From contig NZ_VISR01000002.1 in the NCBI RefSeq assembly GCF_007827595.1, forward strand, positions 1 to 64,000: DNA of 64,000 nt, written 5' to 3'. A model generated the notes under the pieces. The model was not told where the DNA came from, did not search any database, and was given only the letters and a program-made list of their open reading frames with translations. Each line of letters starts with the position of its first letter. Within the stretch, counting starts at the first letter, position 1. The translations under genes and the position numbers were made by a program. This DNA comes from Streptomyces sp. BK340 (lineage in GTDB: Bacteria > Actinomycetota > Actinomycetes > Streptomycetales > Streptomycetaceae). This document shows positions 1 to 8,372 of the stretch, one piece after another.

Positions 1-72
1 GGTTGATAGGCCAGATATGGAAGCCCGGTAACGGGTGGAGTTGACTGGTACTAATAGGCCGAGGGCTTGTCC
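1..72 (+). rRNA. 23S ribosomal RNA, 3' end (partial)
   Basis: The left edge carries the last part of a 23S rRNA gene. The run containing 'tactaataggccgag' followed by ggcttgtcc is the conserved 3' end of bacterial 23S rRNA. The 5S gene follows after a spacer of about 85 nt, as in Streptomyces rrn operons. The exact 3' end is estimated. Confidence 0.9.
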
Positions 73-157
73 ATTGATGCTCGCGTTCACTGTGTTGGTT
101 CTGAAACCACGAACAGCCCCGCTGTGACAGGCGGTGTGGCGTTCACAGTTTCATAGT

Positions 158-274
158 GTTTCGGTGGTCATAGCGTGAGGGAAACGCCCGGTTACATTCC
201 GAACCCGGAAGCTAAGCCTCACAGCGCCGATGGTACTGCAGGGGGGACCCTGTGGGAGAGTAGGACGCCGCCGA
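158..274 (+). rRNA. 5S ribosomal RNA
   Basis: About 117 nt beginning gtttcggtggtcatagcg and ending gacgccgccgaac, with the internal 'cccggttacattccgaacc' typical of actinobacterial 5S rRNA. The ends pair to form helix I. It is the last gene of the rRNA operon whose 23S tail lies at 1-72. Confidence 0.95.
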
Positions 275-286
275 ACAAATTTTGAG

Positions 287-318
287 AAAACCCCCGCATC
301 TTCGGATGCGGGGGTTTT
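287..318 (+). terminator. rRNA operon terminator
   Basis: A perfect 14-bp stem (aaaacccccgcatc and its complement) closes a TTCG tetraloop and ends in four T residues. It sits 12 nt after the 5S gene. A textbook intrinsic terminator for the rRNA operon. Confidence 0.9.
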
Positions 319-350
319 CTGCGTTTATGGCCGGCTAGGTTTACGGTCGG

Positions 351-899
351 CTAGAAGGTCACCTCAGCCGCCTTGGCGGTCCCGCCCTGACGACCGGGTG
401 CGCTGTGCCAGCTCCAGTAGAGATTGGTGTGGGCGATGACCTGTTCCGGGGCGGGAGCGCCGTACTTGGACAGGTCCTCGGTGGTGTGGGCGTCGGCGAC
501 CAGCGTCGCGTCGTACCCGCGGACGATCGCGCCGTGCAGGGTCGAGCGGATGCACACGTCCGTCTGCGCGCCCGTGACGAGGAGCCGGCCCACCTTCCGG
601 TCGGCAAGCACCGTCTCCAGTTCGGTGTCCTCGAAGGAGTCCGGGTACTTCTTGTGGACCAGGGACTCGCCGTCCTGGCGGGTCAGCTCCGGTACGTACT
701 GCCAGGTCTCACTGCCGTACGTCAGTTCCTCGTCGGAGTGCTGCACCCAGATGACCGGCACGTCCGCCGTGCGGGCCTTGTCGATCAGGGTGTTGATGTT
801 CGCGATGACGCCGTCGCGGTCGTGGGAGTTCGCCACCACACCGTTCTGGACGTCGATGACGAGCACTGCGGTGTTGGGTCGATCGGGAAGTGTGGTCAT
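351..899 (-). CDS. Isochorismatase-family cysteine hydrolase
   Basis: The 182-residue protein has the isochorismatase/nicotinamidase fold signature. The N-terminal strand LVIDVQNG carries the catalytic Asp (D16), a Lys lies at about 83-84 in HKKYPD, and the nucleophile Cys is C116 in VTGAQTDVC. Family members hydrolyse amides or vinyl ethers; the substrate cannot be read from sequence. The length is normal for the single-domain family. The start is supported by TAGTGT 6 nt upstream (leaderless). The gene converges on the rRNA operon and is divergent from the GNAT gene at 982. Confidence 0.85.
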   Translation of the reverse strand: MTTLPDRPNTAVLVIDVQNGVVANSHDRDGVIANINTLIDKARTADVPVIWVQHSDEELTYGSETWQYVPELTRQDGESLVHKKYPDSFEDTELETVLADRKVGRLLVTGAQTDVCIRSTLHGAIVRGYDATLVADAHTTEDLSKYGAPAPEQVIAHTNLYWSWHSAPGRQGGTAKAAEVTF

Positions 900-905
900 G
901 GGGTC

Positions 906-911
906 ACACTA
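906..911 (-). promoter_or_regulatory. -10 element, leaderless promoter of the cysteine hydrolase
   Basis: Read on the minus strand, TAGTGT is followed by GACCCC and then ATG, so transcription should start at or next to the start codon. No Shine-Dalgarno sequence is present. Confidence 0.5.
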
Positions 912-969
912 GGACCGGCCACTGACAGCGGGGCCTGAATATCGGGTGAGGCGGGTGGGGGGTGCGGGC

Positions 970-975
970 TACCGT
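970..975 (+). promoter_or_regulatory. -10 element, leaderless promoter of the GNAT gene
   Basis: TACCGT, then GGCTCC, then ATG at 982. The same arrangement and nearly the same bases occur before the acetyltransferase at 61494. Confidence 0.5.
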
Positions 976-981
976 GGCTCC

Positions 982-1542
982 ATGAGTAGCCCGACCAGCG
1001 ATGACTACGTCGTCCGAGCGATACGACCCGACGAGTGGGCCGCCGTGAAGCAGTTGCGTCTGGACGCGCTGCGGGATCCGGTCGCGTCCATCGCCTTCCT
1101 GGAGACCTACGAGGACGCCATGGAAAGGCCGGACTCCTTCTACCAGGCGAGGGCCGTCGGATCCGCCGAGGAGACCGGCTCCGCACGGCAGTTCATCGCG
1201 GAGGCGCCGGACGGGAGCTGGGCCGGCACCGTCACCGTGCTCCTGGAGGAGCCCGGGACGAAGGACTGGGCCGGGTATCCGGTCGAGCGCCGGCAGGGAC
1301 ACGTGGTCGGTGTGTTCGTACGGCCGGAGCACCGTGGGAACGGGCTGATCAAGACCCTGTTCGACGCGGGTGTGTCCTGGGCGTGGGAGCGGGGTGCCGA
1401 GCGGGTACGGCTGTTCGTCCACACGGACAACGCGCGGGCGCAGGGTGCGTACCGCAAGGTGGGGTTCGCGCCGAGCGGGCTGGTCGTGTCCTTCGAGAAG
1501 GACGAGGCCGAGAACGAGCTGGAGTTCGTTCTGGAGCGGTAG
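982..1542 (+). CDS. GNAT-family N-acetyltransferase
   Basis: This 186-residue protein has GNAT-fold features. An N-terminal 'VRAIRPDEWAAVKQLRLDAL' segment is followed by the acetyl-CoA binding motif A, VVGVFVRPEHRGNGLIKTLF, and a C-terminal 'NARAQGAYRKVGF' motif B. It probably transfers acetyl from acetyl-CoA to an amine on a small molecule or protein; the substrate is unknown. The ATG at 982 is chosen because TACCGT lies 6 nt before it. The open frame continues to 946 but without a ribosome-binding site. Confidence 0.85.
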   Translation: MSSPTSDDYVVRAIRPDEWAAVKQLRLDALRDPVASIAFLETYEDAMERPDSFYQARAVGSAEETGSARQFIAEAPDGSWAGTVTVLLEEPGTKDWAGYPVERRQGHVVGVFVRPEHRGNGLIKTLFDAGVSWAWERGAERVRLFVHTDNARAQGAYRKVGFAPSGLVVSFEKDEAENELEFVLER

Positions 1543-1569
1543 TTCCGGAGCGGCTCTCGGGAGCCGGGG

Positions 1570-3078
1570 TCAGGCCGGCAGTTCCTGGTGGGGCCAGCGG
1601 GACCTGGCCTGCTCGCGGGAGCGGAGCAGGGCGAGGGTGGGCATGCCCCGGTCGGCGCCGGTGGCCAGCAGCTCCGGCAGCTGGGGGAGCGGCGCCACGG
1701 CTCCGACGTCGTCGAGGACCAGGGTGAGTGGTGGGTCGAGCCGACCGGAGGATGACCGTGCGGCCATGCGCCGGCCGTGCTCGACCACGCTGGAGACGAG
1801 GGCCGTCAGGAGGGGCATCGCACCAGGGTTGGTCCTGGGGTCCTCGATGGATTCACCTACCAGATAAAGCGTGCCCCCTTCGTCCACGAAGGAATCCAAG
1901 GCGAGCGCATCATTTCGGTTTGGTGTGCATGCTTCGCGGATGTTGACCGTGAAGAGGGCGGCGAGGGCCCGGCTGGTCAACTCCTGGGCCATGTCTCGGC
2001 GTTCCGGGTGCGCGGTGAGCGCGGCCTCGAGTTCGCCCGCGGCGCCGGGAGCGGCCTTGGGGTTGGTACGGAGGGTTCGTACGGCGTCCTGGACCTGGGT
2101 GCCCTGGGACCAGCGGTGGACGTGGCGGATGGTGCGGGACTCGAGGGCGGCGGCGTGCAGGTAGCTCCGCAGGAGCGTCGTCGCCGTGTCGGCGACCGCC
2201 TGGTCGATCCTGGCTGTGGGCTGGACGGGGCTGAGGAGGGCGGTGGCTCTCTGCACGGCCGTCTGCTTGTCCTCGCAGCCTGTGGTGGGGGACCAGTGGA
2301 GGCGGGCCGGGGTGTCGCAGAGGTGGGCGGGGTCGTAGAGGAGGGTGGGGCCCAGTTTGGCCCGGGCGTCCTTCGTGCCCTGCCAGAGGGCGGGGTTCGA
2401 GGTGACGACCAGAGTGGGGCCGGGGGCGTCCTGGATGGCCCTGGCTGCGGCTGAGTGGCGGCTTTCCCGTGTGCCGTAGTGCACCCCGCGTTCGGCGCGG
2501 CTCGTTTCCCACCCACCCACCTGTTCGCCGTCGGCTGGGAGGTGCTCCAACGACGCTGGCTCGGGCGCGGGTTCCGGTTCCGGCTCTGTGCGGGGCACCG
2601 GGACCTCGTGACGCTGTTCCGGTGCAGGAGATGGCGTCGGAGAGGGTGTCGGCGACTGGGCTCGCCCCTTCGCCGCCCCCCGGTCGAACGCCCGCCGTAC
2701 CTTCCCGGCCCGCCACCGTGCCACCGTCCCCATCACGAACAGGGCCAGGACGAAGAGGACCATCAGCTGGCCGATGAACAGGCCCCAGAAGAGGCCCCAG
2801 CCGGAGAGTTGGCCGGCGGGGGTGTCCGGCCAGGCGCCGGTGATGTCGTGGGGCCTGCCGATGAGGTGGCGCATGGCCAGGGGGGTGTGGGTGAAGGTGA
2901 CGCCCTCGGGCCAGGCGCCCTTGGTGAAGAGGCCTGCCAGACCCGTGGCCGTCCACACCAGCAGGGTCATGCCGAGGAGGAAGCCGAGTATGCCGATCAG
3001 CAGGCCGTCGGGGATGCCGCCCTGGCCTTCCCGACGGCTGTCACGGCTGTCGCGACGGTCGCGGTCGTCCGGTCTCAC
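1570..3078 (-). CDS. VirD4/TraG-like type IV secretion coupling protein, P-loop lost
   Basis: The 502-residue protein looks like a TraG/VirD4 coupling protein. It has two N-terminal membrane helices (about 25-50 and 92-120), a Pro/Glu-rich linker, then a cytoplasmic domain containing 'GPTLVVTSNPALW' and 'LVLDDVGAVAPLPQLPELL', both typical of TraG/TraD C-terminal regions. No GxxxxGK[ST] Walker A motif exists; the expected place reads GTRESRHSA. The Walker B acidic pair is DD rather than DE. GTG start behind GGGGGAGA. It is the last gene of the six-gene transfer-like cluster, 9 nt after the VirB4-like gene. ATP hydrolysis is doubtful (inference). Confidence 0.75.
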   Translation of the reverse strand: MRPDDRDRRDSRDSRREGQGGIPDGLLIGILGFLLGMTLLVWTATGLAGLFTKGAWPEGVTFTHTPLAMRHLIGRPHDITGAWPDTPAGQLSGWGLFWGLFIGQLMVLFVLALFVMGTVARWRAGKVRRAFDRGAAKGRAQSPTPSPTPSPAPEQRHEVPVPRTEPEPEPAPEPASLEHLPADGEQVGGWETSRAERGVHYGTRESRHSAAARAIQDAPGPTLVVTSNPALWQGTKDARAKLGPTLLYDPAHLCDTPARLHWSPTTGCEDKQTAVQRATALLSPVQPTARIDQAVADTATTLLRSYLHAAALESRTIRHVHRWSQGTQVQDAVRTLRTNPKAAPGAAGELEAALTAHPERRDMAQELTSRALAALFTVNIREACTPNRNDALALDSFVDEGGTLYLVGESIEDPRTNPGAMPLLTALVSSVVEHGRRMAARSSSGRLDPPLTLVLDDVGAVAPLPQLPELLATGADRGMPTLALLRSREQARSRWPHQELPA

Positions 3079-3087
3079 GCTCTCCCC

Positions 3088-4500
3088 CTACGCCACCGTC
3101 GATTCGGAGTCGCCCAGGTGCTGCTCCACGAAGGCCGCCGCCCGCTGCTCGGCCTCCAGTTCGGCCGCGTGCAGGGCGTCGTCGGCCACCAGGTCGCTGG
3201 AGGACTCGGTCATGGCGCGGTCGGTGAAGACCAGTGGGCGTTCCGTCTCCGTGACCAGGTGTTTGACCACCTGGACGTTGCCGTTGACGTCCCAGACGGC
3301 GATGCCGGGGGTGAGGGTGGGGATGATCTCCACGGCCCAGCGCGGGAGGCCCAGAACCCGGCCCGTGGCCCTCGCCTCGTCCGCCTTCTGGGCGTAGATG
3401 GTCCGGGTCGAGGCCATCTTCAGGATCGCCGCCGCCTCCTTCGCCGCCGCGCCGTCCACCACGTCGGACAGATGGTGGACGACCGCCACGAAGGACAGGC
3501 CCAGCCGTCGGCCGAACTTCAGCAGACGCTGGAACAGCTGTGCCACGAAGGGGCTGTTGATGATGTGCCAGGCCTCTTCGACGAGGAAGATGCGCTTCTT
3601 GCGGTCCGGGCGGATCCAGGTGTGCTCCAGCCACACACCGACGATCGCCATCAGGATCGGCATGGCGATGGAGTTGCGGTCGATGTGGGACAGGTCGAAG
3701 ACGATCAGCGGGGCGTCGAGGTCGATGCCGACGGTCGTCGGGCCGTCGAACATGCCGCGCAGGTCACCGTCGACCAGGCGGTCCAGGACCAGGGCCACGT
3801 CCAGGCCCCATGCCCGTACGTCGTCTATGGCGACGTTCATCGCCTCCGCCGACTCCGGCTCCGGGTGCCGCAGCTGTTCCACGATGTCGGTGAGGACCGG
3901 CTGACGGTCGAGGATCGACTCGTTGACGTAGGAGTGGGCGACCTTGAGGGCGAAGCCGGAGCGTTCGTCCAGGCCGTGGCCCATGGCGACCTCGATGATG
4001 GTGCGCAGCAGCGCCAGCTGGCCCGTCGTCGTGATCGCGGGGTCCAGGGGGTTCAGACGGATGCCGTGGTTCAGGGCCGCCGTCGGGTCCAGGCGGATGG
4101 GAGTTATCCCCAGCTCCTCGGCGATGAGGTTCCATTCGCCGACCCCGTCCTCGCCCTGGGCGTCGAGGACGACGACCTGGCGGTCACGGAAGCGCAGCTG
4201 CCGTAGGACGTACGTCTTCTCCAGGGCCGACTTGCCGTTGCCGGACTCGCCGAGGACCAGCCAGTGCGGCGCCGGCAGCTGCTGGCCGTACAGCTGGAAG
4301 GGGTCGTAGATGTAGCCCTTCCCGGAGTACACCTCGCGGCCGATGATGACGCCGGAGTCGCCGAGGCCGGGCGCGGCGGTCGGCAGGTAGACCGCCTGGG
4401 CCTGGCCCGTGGAGGTGCGGACCGGCAGACGGGTCGTCTCGACCTTGCCGAAGAGGAAGGACGTGAAGGCGTCGGTGAGGACGGACAGCGGGTCCCGCAT
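3088..4500 (-). CDS. VirB4/TraC-like ATPase
   Basis: A 470-residue ATPase with Walker A GESGNGKS at 84-91 and Walker B IFLVEEAW at 304-311. These are followed by the 'FGRRLGLSFVAVVHHLSD' region and sensor motifs typical of VirB4-type energisers of type IV secretion. It is shorter than classical VirB4 (about 800 residues) because the N-terminal portion appears to be a separate gene at 4515-6074. It probably powers pilus or substrate export at the inner face of the membrane. It is cotranscribed with its neighbours, with 14 nt to the upstream gene. Confidence 0.85.
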   Translation of the reverse strand: MRDPLSVLTDAFTSFLFGKVETTRLPVRTSTGQAQAVYLPTAAPGLGDSGVIIGREVYSGKGYIYDPFQLYGQQLPAPHWLVLGESGNGKSALEKTYVLRQLRFRDRQVVVLDAQGEDGVGEWNLIAEELGITPIRLDPTAALNHGIRLNPLDPAITTTGQLALLRTIIEVAMGHGLDERSGFALKVAHSYVNESILDRQPVLTDIVEQLRHPEPESAEAMNVAIDDVRAWGLDVALVLDRLVDGDLRGMFDGPTTVGIDLDAPLIVFDLSHIDRNSIAMPILMAIVGVWLEHTWIRPDRKKRIFLVEEAWHIINSPFVAQLFQRLLKFGRRLGLSFVAVVHHLSDVVDGAAAKEAAAILKMASTRTIYAQKADEARATGRVLGLPRWAVEIIPTLTPGIAVWDVNGNVQVVKHLVTETERPLVFTDRAMTESSSDLVADDALHAAELEAEQRAAAFVEQHLGDSESTVA

Positions 4501-4514
4501 CAGCGCATCAGCCC

Positions 4515-6074
4515 CTACCTTCGAATGCCGGTGGCGAAGGGAAGTGTGTTCACGAAGGCCCGGTGGTGCTCACGGTCGCACCACTCCAGTTTCAGGTACG
4601 ACTTTCCGGCGGAGGCCCTTATGGTCCGCTTGTCGCGGTTGAGGGCCTCCGGGGAGCGCGAGGACACGGTGATGTAGCCGACGAGGTTCACTCCCGCCGC
4701 GCCGCTCGCCAGGTCCTCGCCGCGCTGGTCGAGGCGGTTGTGGGCGGCGATGTCGCGCGGGTCGACGGTGCGGTTCATCTTGGCGGCGCGGGAGGCCTCG
4801 GCCTCGTCGTTGGTCTTCTCGGTCAGCATGCGTTCGATGGCCACCTCGGTGGGTTCGAGATCCATCGTCACGGCGACCGTGCGGATGACGTCCGGGGTGT
4901 GGACGAGCAGGGGTGCCAGGAAGTTGACGCCGACCGGGGTCATCGGCCACTCCTTCACCCAGGCGGTGGCGTGGCACCAGGGGGCGCGGGTGGCGGACTC
5001 GCGGGTCTTGGCCTGGAGGTAGGTGGGCTCCATGGCGTCCAGCTCGGCCGGCCAGGCGTTGCGCCGGGTCATCGCCTGGATGTGGTCGATGGGGTGGTCC
5101 GGGTCGTACATGGAGTGGATGAGGGAGGCGAGCCTGCCCTGCCCGAGGGGCTGGCGGACGCGGATGTCGGCCTCCTGGAGGCGTGAGCAGATGTCGGTCA
5201 GCTCACGGGCCATGACGACGGCCAGGCCCGCGTCCCGGTCCAGCTTGCGGCCGGCCTGGGGCCGCGCGGCCCGTGCCATGGCCTGGGCCTCGGAGGCCAG
5301 TTCGCGGGTGTAGTGCATGCAGGCGACGAGGTAGGCGCGGTGCTGCTCGCTGCTGGTGGACACCATGGACTGGAGCTGGTCGTAGGACCGTGACAGCCAG
5401 TCGGGTGCCTTCTCGTCGCCGCGCAGCGTGACGTCCTTGGCGTGGGCGTCGGGGTCGGCGGGGAGCGTGCGGGCGAGCATCTGCAGGCGGGTGACGAAGC
5501 CGTCGCCGTTGGCCACGTGCTTGAGGAGCGTGCCGAAGCGGTCGACGAGGGCTTCCTGGTCCTCGGAGTCGCGCAGGCCGACGCCGGGGCCCTCGATCTC
5601 GATGGCGGCCGTGACCGTCCTGCGGTCGGCGTGCAGGAGTACGGCGATCTCGTCGGGGCCGAAGGGCGCGGCGAGCCAGCTGATCCGCCCGATGCCCGGC
5701 GGCGGCCCGATCTCGACCTCGCGCCCGTCGAGCCGGGTTCCGGCCTCGACGGCACCGGAGCGGTATGCGGCGCCGCGCTTGACGGTCCGCTTGTACGAGC
5801 GGTTGATCTCGAACCACTTGTAGAACGTGCGGCGCTTGTACGGCACGTATACCGCGGCGAGCGCGAGCAGCGGGAAGCCCGTCAGGAGCACGATCCGCAG
5901 GGACAGGACCGGGACGAGGAGGCCGCACATCATGCCGAGGAACGCACCGGCGATGATCAGCGCGATCTCGCCGGACTCACGGTTCCGGCCGACGATCGCG
6001 TTCGGCCGGGCGCGGCCGATGAGATACGTACGGCGGGGCGTGACCGGATGGGACAGGTGGGACTCGGTCGTCAA
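4515..6074 (-). CDS. PrgI/VirB4-N-like conjugation protein (SCO6880 family)
   Basis: The 519-residue protein begins with a short cytoplasmic tail and two close membrane helices (about 37-56 and 61-82), as in PrgI-type transfer proteins. A long soluble domain resembling the N-terminal part of VirB4 follows. The family is, to my knowledge, the one NCBI calls SCO6880. The TTG start overlaps the preceding stop (TTGA) and sits behind GGAGGTGA, so translation is coupled to the TrbL-like gene. With the ATPase at 3088-4500 it seems to form a VirB4 split in two (inference). Confidence 0.75.
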   Translation of the reverse strand: MTTESHLSHPVTPRRTYLIGRARPNAIVGRNRESGEIALIIAGAFLGMMCGLLVPVLSLRIVLLTGFPLLALAAVYVPYKRRTFYKWFEINRSYKRTVKRGAAYRSGAVEAGTRLDGREVEIGPPPGIGRISWLAAPFGPDEIAVLLHADRRTVTAAIEIEGPGVGLRDSEDQEALVDRFGTLLKHVANGDGFVTRLQMLARTLPADPDAHAKDVTLRGDEKAPDWLSRSYDQLQSMVSTSSEQHRAYLVACMHYTRELASEAQAMARAARPQAGRKLDRDAGLAVVMARELTDICSRLQEADIRVRQPLGQGRLASLIHSMYDPDHPIDHIQAMTRRNAWPAELDAMEPTYLQAKTRESATRAPWCHATAWVKEWPMTPVGVNFLAPLLVHTPDVIRTVAVTMDLEPTEVAIERMLTEKTNDEAEASRAAKMNRTVDPRDIAAHNRLDQRGEDLASGAAGVNLVGYITVSSRSPEALNRDKRTIRASAGKSYLKLEWCDREHHRAFVNTLPFATGIRR

Positions 6075-7396
6075 CGCCCTTCACCTCCCGAGCGGTTGCT
6101 GTTGCGGGTGTTGCTGGCGTGCGGGGTGTTGGCCGGGCTGGGTGCGCGCGGCGCGGGCGCGGCGGAGGGGACTGCTCCGCCGCCGCCCTGGGGGGTACGG
6201 CTGCTGTGGGCGGCGACGCCGCCGGAGGCGGGGTTGGCGGGGCGGGCGCTGCTGGAGCCGCCTCCGCCTCCTCCGTTGTTGTCGGCGCGGGTGCTGTGGG
6301 TCTTGATGCCCTGGGCGACCAGGGTGGCGGGCGAGCTGATGACGGCCGCTGCCTTGCCCTCGGCGCCCTGCATGATGCGGTTGTTGCGGCCGTTCGCGAT
6401 CTCGTCGCCGAAGCCGGGGACGAAGCGGTAGATCATCGCGCTGGCGAAGATGGCGAGCAGGATGATGGCGAGGCCGGAGACGACGGCGGAGAAGGCGTCG
6501 GGGCCGCTGTCGCCGGAGAGGGCGCCGGCGAGGCCGAGCACGATGACGATCACCGGTTTGACCAGGATGACGGCGATCATGATCCCGGCCCAGCGCCTGA
6601 CGTGCCCCCACAGGTTCTTGTCGACCAGGCCCGCGTAGACGACGGTGCCGAGGAGGGCGCCGACGTAGAGCAGGGCGGCGCGGATGACCAGCTCCAGCCA
6701 GAGGACGCCGGCGGCGAGGATGCTGACCAGGGAGACGACGATCAGCATGATCGGGCCGCCGCCGATGTTGTTTCCCTTGTTGAGGGCGCCGGAGAAGGTG
6801 CCGAAGAAGGTGTCCGTCTGGTCACCGGTTGTCTTCGCGAGTACGTCCGTCACGCCGTCCGTCGCCGATACGACGGTGTAGAGGATCAGCGGGGTGAAGG
6901 CGGAGGCGAGCACCGTCAGCCACAGGAAGCCGACGGCTTCGCCGATCGCGGTGGTCAGGGGCACCCCCCGCACGGCCCTCTTGGCCACGGCCAGCAGCCA
7001 CAGCAGCAGGGTGAGGACCGTGGACGCCGCGAACACCACCGCGTACTGCTGCAGGAACTTCGTGTTCGTGAAGTCGACGTTCGCCGTCTCCTTCACGGCA
7101 CCACTGAGCTTCCCGATGGTCCAGGAGGCGGCATCCGCACAGCCTTTGGCCAGGGAGGCGAGGGGGTCGAGGGTGGAGCCGAGGGGGCTGTCGGAGGTGA
7201 GGCCGGAGGAGCCTCCCTTCGAGCCGCTGTCCTTCTCACAGAACTGTTTTGCAGGGCCGACGATGAGGTCGCAGTTGTTGGACGATGGTGACGGTGTGGG
7301 GGCGGCGACGGCTCGAGTGGCCAGCAGGAGGACAGCGCCCTGCAGGGCGGAGACGGCGGCAGCGATCTTGAGTACTCGGCGCGGACTACCGGGCAT
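6071..7396 (-). CDS. TrbL/VirB6-like polytopic conjugal transfer protein
   Basis: 441 residues. An N-terminal signal-like helix (8-31) precedes a Cys-containing extracytoplasmic segment. About six hydrophobic helices lie between 115 and 340, and a long low-complexity Gly/Ser/Pro/Asn tail runs from about 365 to the end. This is the layout of VirB6/TrbL proteins, which form the inner-membrane channel base of type IV systems. It overlaps the upstream TcpC-like gene by 11 bp and the downstream gene by 4 bp. Confidence 0.75.
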   Translation of the reverse strand: MPGSPRRVLKIAAAVSALQGAVLLLATRAVAAPTPSPSSNNCDLIVGPAKQFCEKDSGSKGGSSGLTSDSPLGSTLDPLASLAKGCADAASWTIGKLSGAVKETANVDFTNTKFLQQYAVVFAASTVLTLLLWLLAVAKRAVRGVPLTTAIGEAVGFLWLTVLASAFTPLILYTVVSATDGVTDVLAKTTGDQTDTFFGTFSGALNKGNNIGGGPIMLIVVSLVSILAAGVLWLELVIRAALLYVGALLGTVVYAGLVDKNLWGHVRRWAGIMIAVILVKPVIVIVLGLAGALSGDSGPDAFSAVVSGLAIILLAIFASAMIYRFVPGFGDEIANGRNNRIMQGAEGKAAAVISSPATLVAQGIKTHSTRADNNGGGGGGSSSARPANPASGGVAAHSSRTPQGGGGAVPSAAPAPRAPSPANTPHASNTRNSNRSGGEGR

Positions 7397-8204
7397 AAGT
7401 GAAGCCTCCGTACTCCTCTACGGCCTTGGCCATCTGGTCGGCGCTGGATGCCTTGCTGTCACCGGGGACGGGAGCGGGACCGTCCTTCTGGGAGAAGCTG
7501 TTGACCTTCCAGTCACCGTTCTCCCAGCGCAGCTGGAGGGTCATGGTGAACCAGTCGCTGGTGACCGGATTGGTCGAGTCGTCACCGGCGGTGCCGAACA
7601 CACCGGTGCACCAGACTTCGATCGTGGCGGTGGAGTCCGAGTAGTTCGTGAGCTTGGTGCCGAGGGGCGCCGTGCGTGAGACATAGGTGCGTCCGGCGGG
7701 TGCGTTGCCGTTCGCGTCCAGGCCGATGCTGCTCAGGAACTGCTTGCTGTACGCCTTGTTGAACTTTTCGGCCAGGGGAGCCTGCTGATCGGTGGTGAAC
7801 ACCTGCTTGACGATCTCGCTCCGCTGCGAAGGCTTGAGAATGTCGGCCGAAACCAGCACCACCGCATAATTGGCCGCCGCACTCTCCGCCCCCTGCCCGC
7901 TGTGCGCGAACCCGGAGGGAATGCCTGCGTTCTTCGTCCCCACCGGCTTCGTGCCGCTTGCTGCGGTGGCGGACGTTCGGGGCCGGTCGCTCTTGTCGGA
8001 CGTGTTGTCGGCGGACGAACCGTCACCGCGGTTCGCGAAGGCGATCGCCGCGATGAGGAGGACGACCACGCCGACCACCGTGACCAGGCTCCGCGAGGAG
8101 GAGCGGCCGGTTCTGCGGGGTGCGCCGCCGTACGGGTCGCCGCCGGGCAGGCGGGTTCGGGTCTGGCCCGCTTCGGGGTAATCCTGCTCGTCTGTGGGAC
8201 TCAT
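7386..8204 (-). CDS. TcpC-like conjugal transfer protein
   Basis: 272 residues: a Pro/Gly/Arg-rich cytoplasmic tail, one membrane helix (about 39-56), then an exported Thr/Ser/Ala linker and a globular domain. The globular part ('LTNYSDSTATIEVWCTGV', 'MTLQLRWENGDWKVNSFS') resembles the NTF2-like domains of TcpC/VirB8 proteins of Gram-positive transfer systems. ATG 8204 is chosen for its GGAGGG ribosome site; an upstream in-frame extension to 8300 has none. The 168-nt gap before it contains a possible -10 (tatgta near 8233), so it may also have its own promoter. Confidence 0.75.
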   Translation of the reverse strand: MSPTDEQDYPEAGQTRTRLPGGDPYGGAPRRTGRSSSRSLVTVVGVVVLLIAAIAFANRGDGSSADNTSDKSDRPRTSATAASGTKPVGTKNAGIPSGFAHSGQGAESAAANYAVVLVSADILKPSQRSEIVKQVFTTDQQAPLAEKFNKAYSKQFLSSIGLDANGNAPAGRTYVSRTAPLGTKLTNYSDSTATIEVWCTGVFGTAGDDSTNPVTSDWFTMTLQLRWENGDWKVNSFSQKDGPAPVPGDSKASSADQMAKAVEEYGGFTYAR

Positions 8205-8372
8205 GCCGCGTACGCCCCCTCCACCTTGTATACATACGACGGTAGCCGTGCTGGTTCCCGCGCGGGCGCGGTGTGGTGACTCGACATCAGGGAAACGCAA
8301 CCTCTGCCGGTGGGCACGACGGGTGGGTGGGGTGGAGGGGACGACCGGGCGCGCCCGGGAGCAGAAGGGGCG

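Noticed and set aside
2455..4206. 583-codon plus-strand frame opposite the VirD4/VirB4 genes
   Set aside because: Antisense shadow with His/Asp/Val/Gly-rich composition; the minus-strand genes show recognisable motifs and coupled starts.
8345..8358. ccgggcgcgcccgg palindrome just after the pilin-like gene
   Set aside because: Short, wholly GC, no T-tract and followed by the next gene of the same cluster; too common by chance in this genome to call a terminator.
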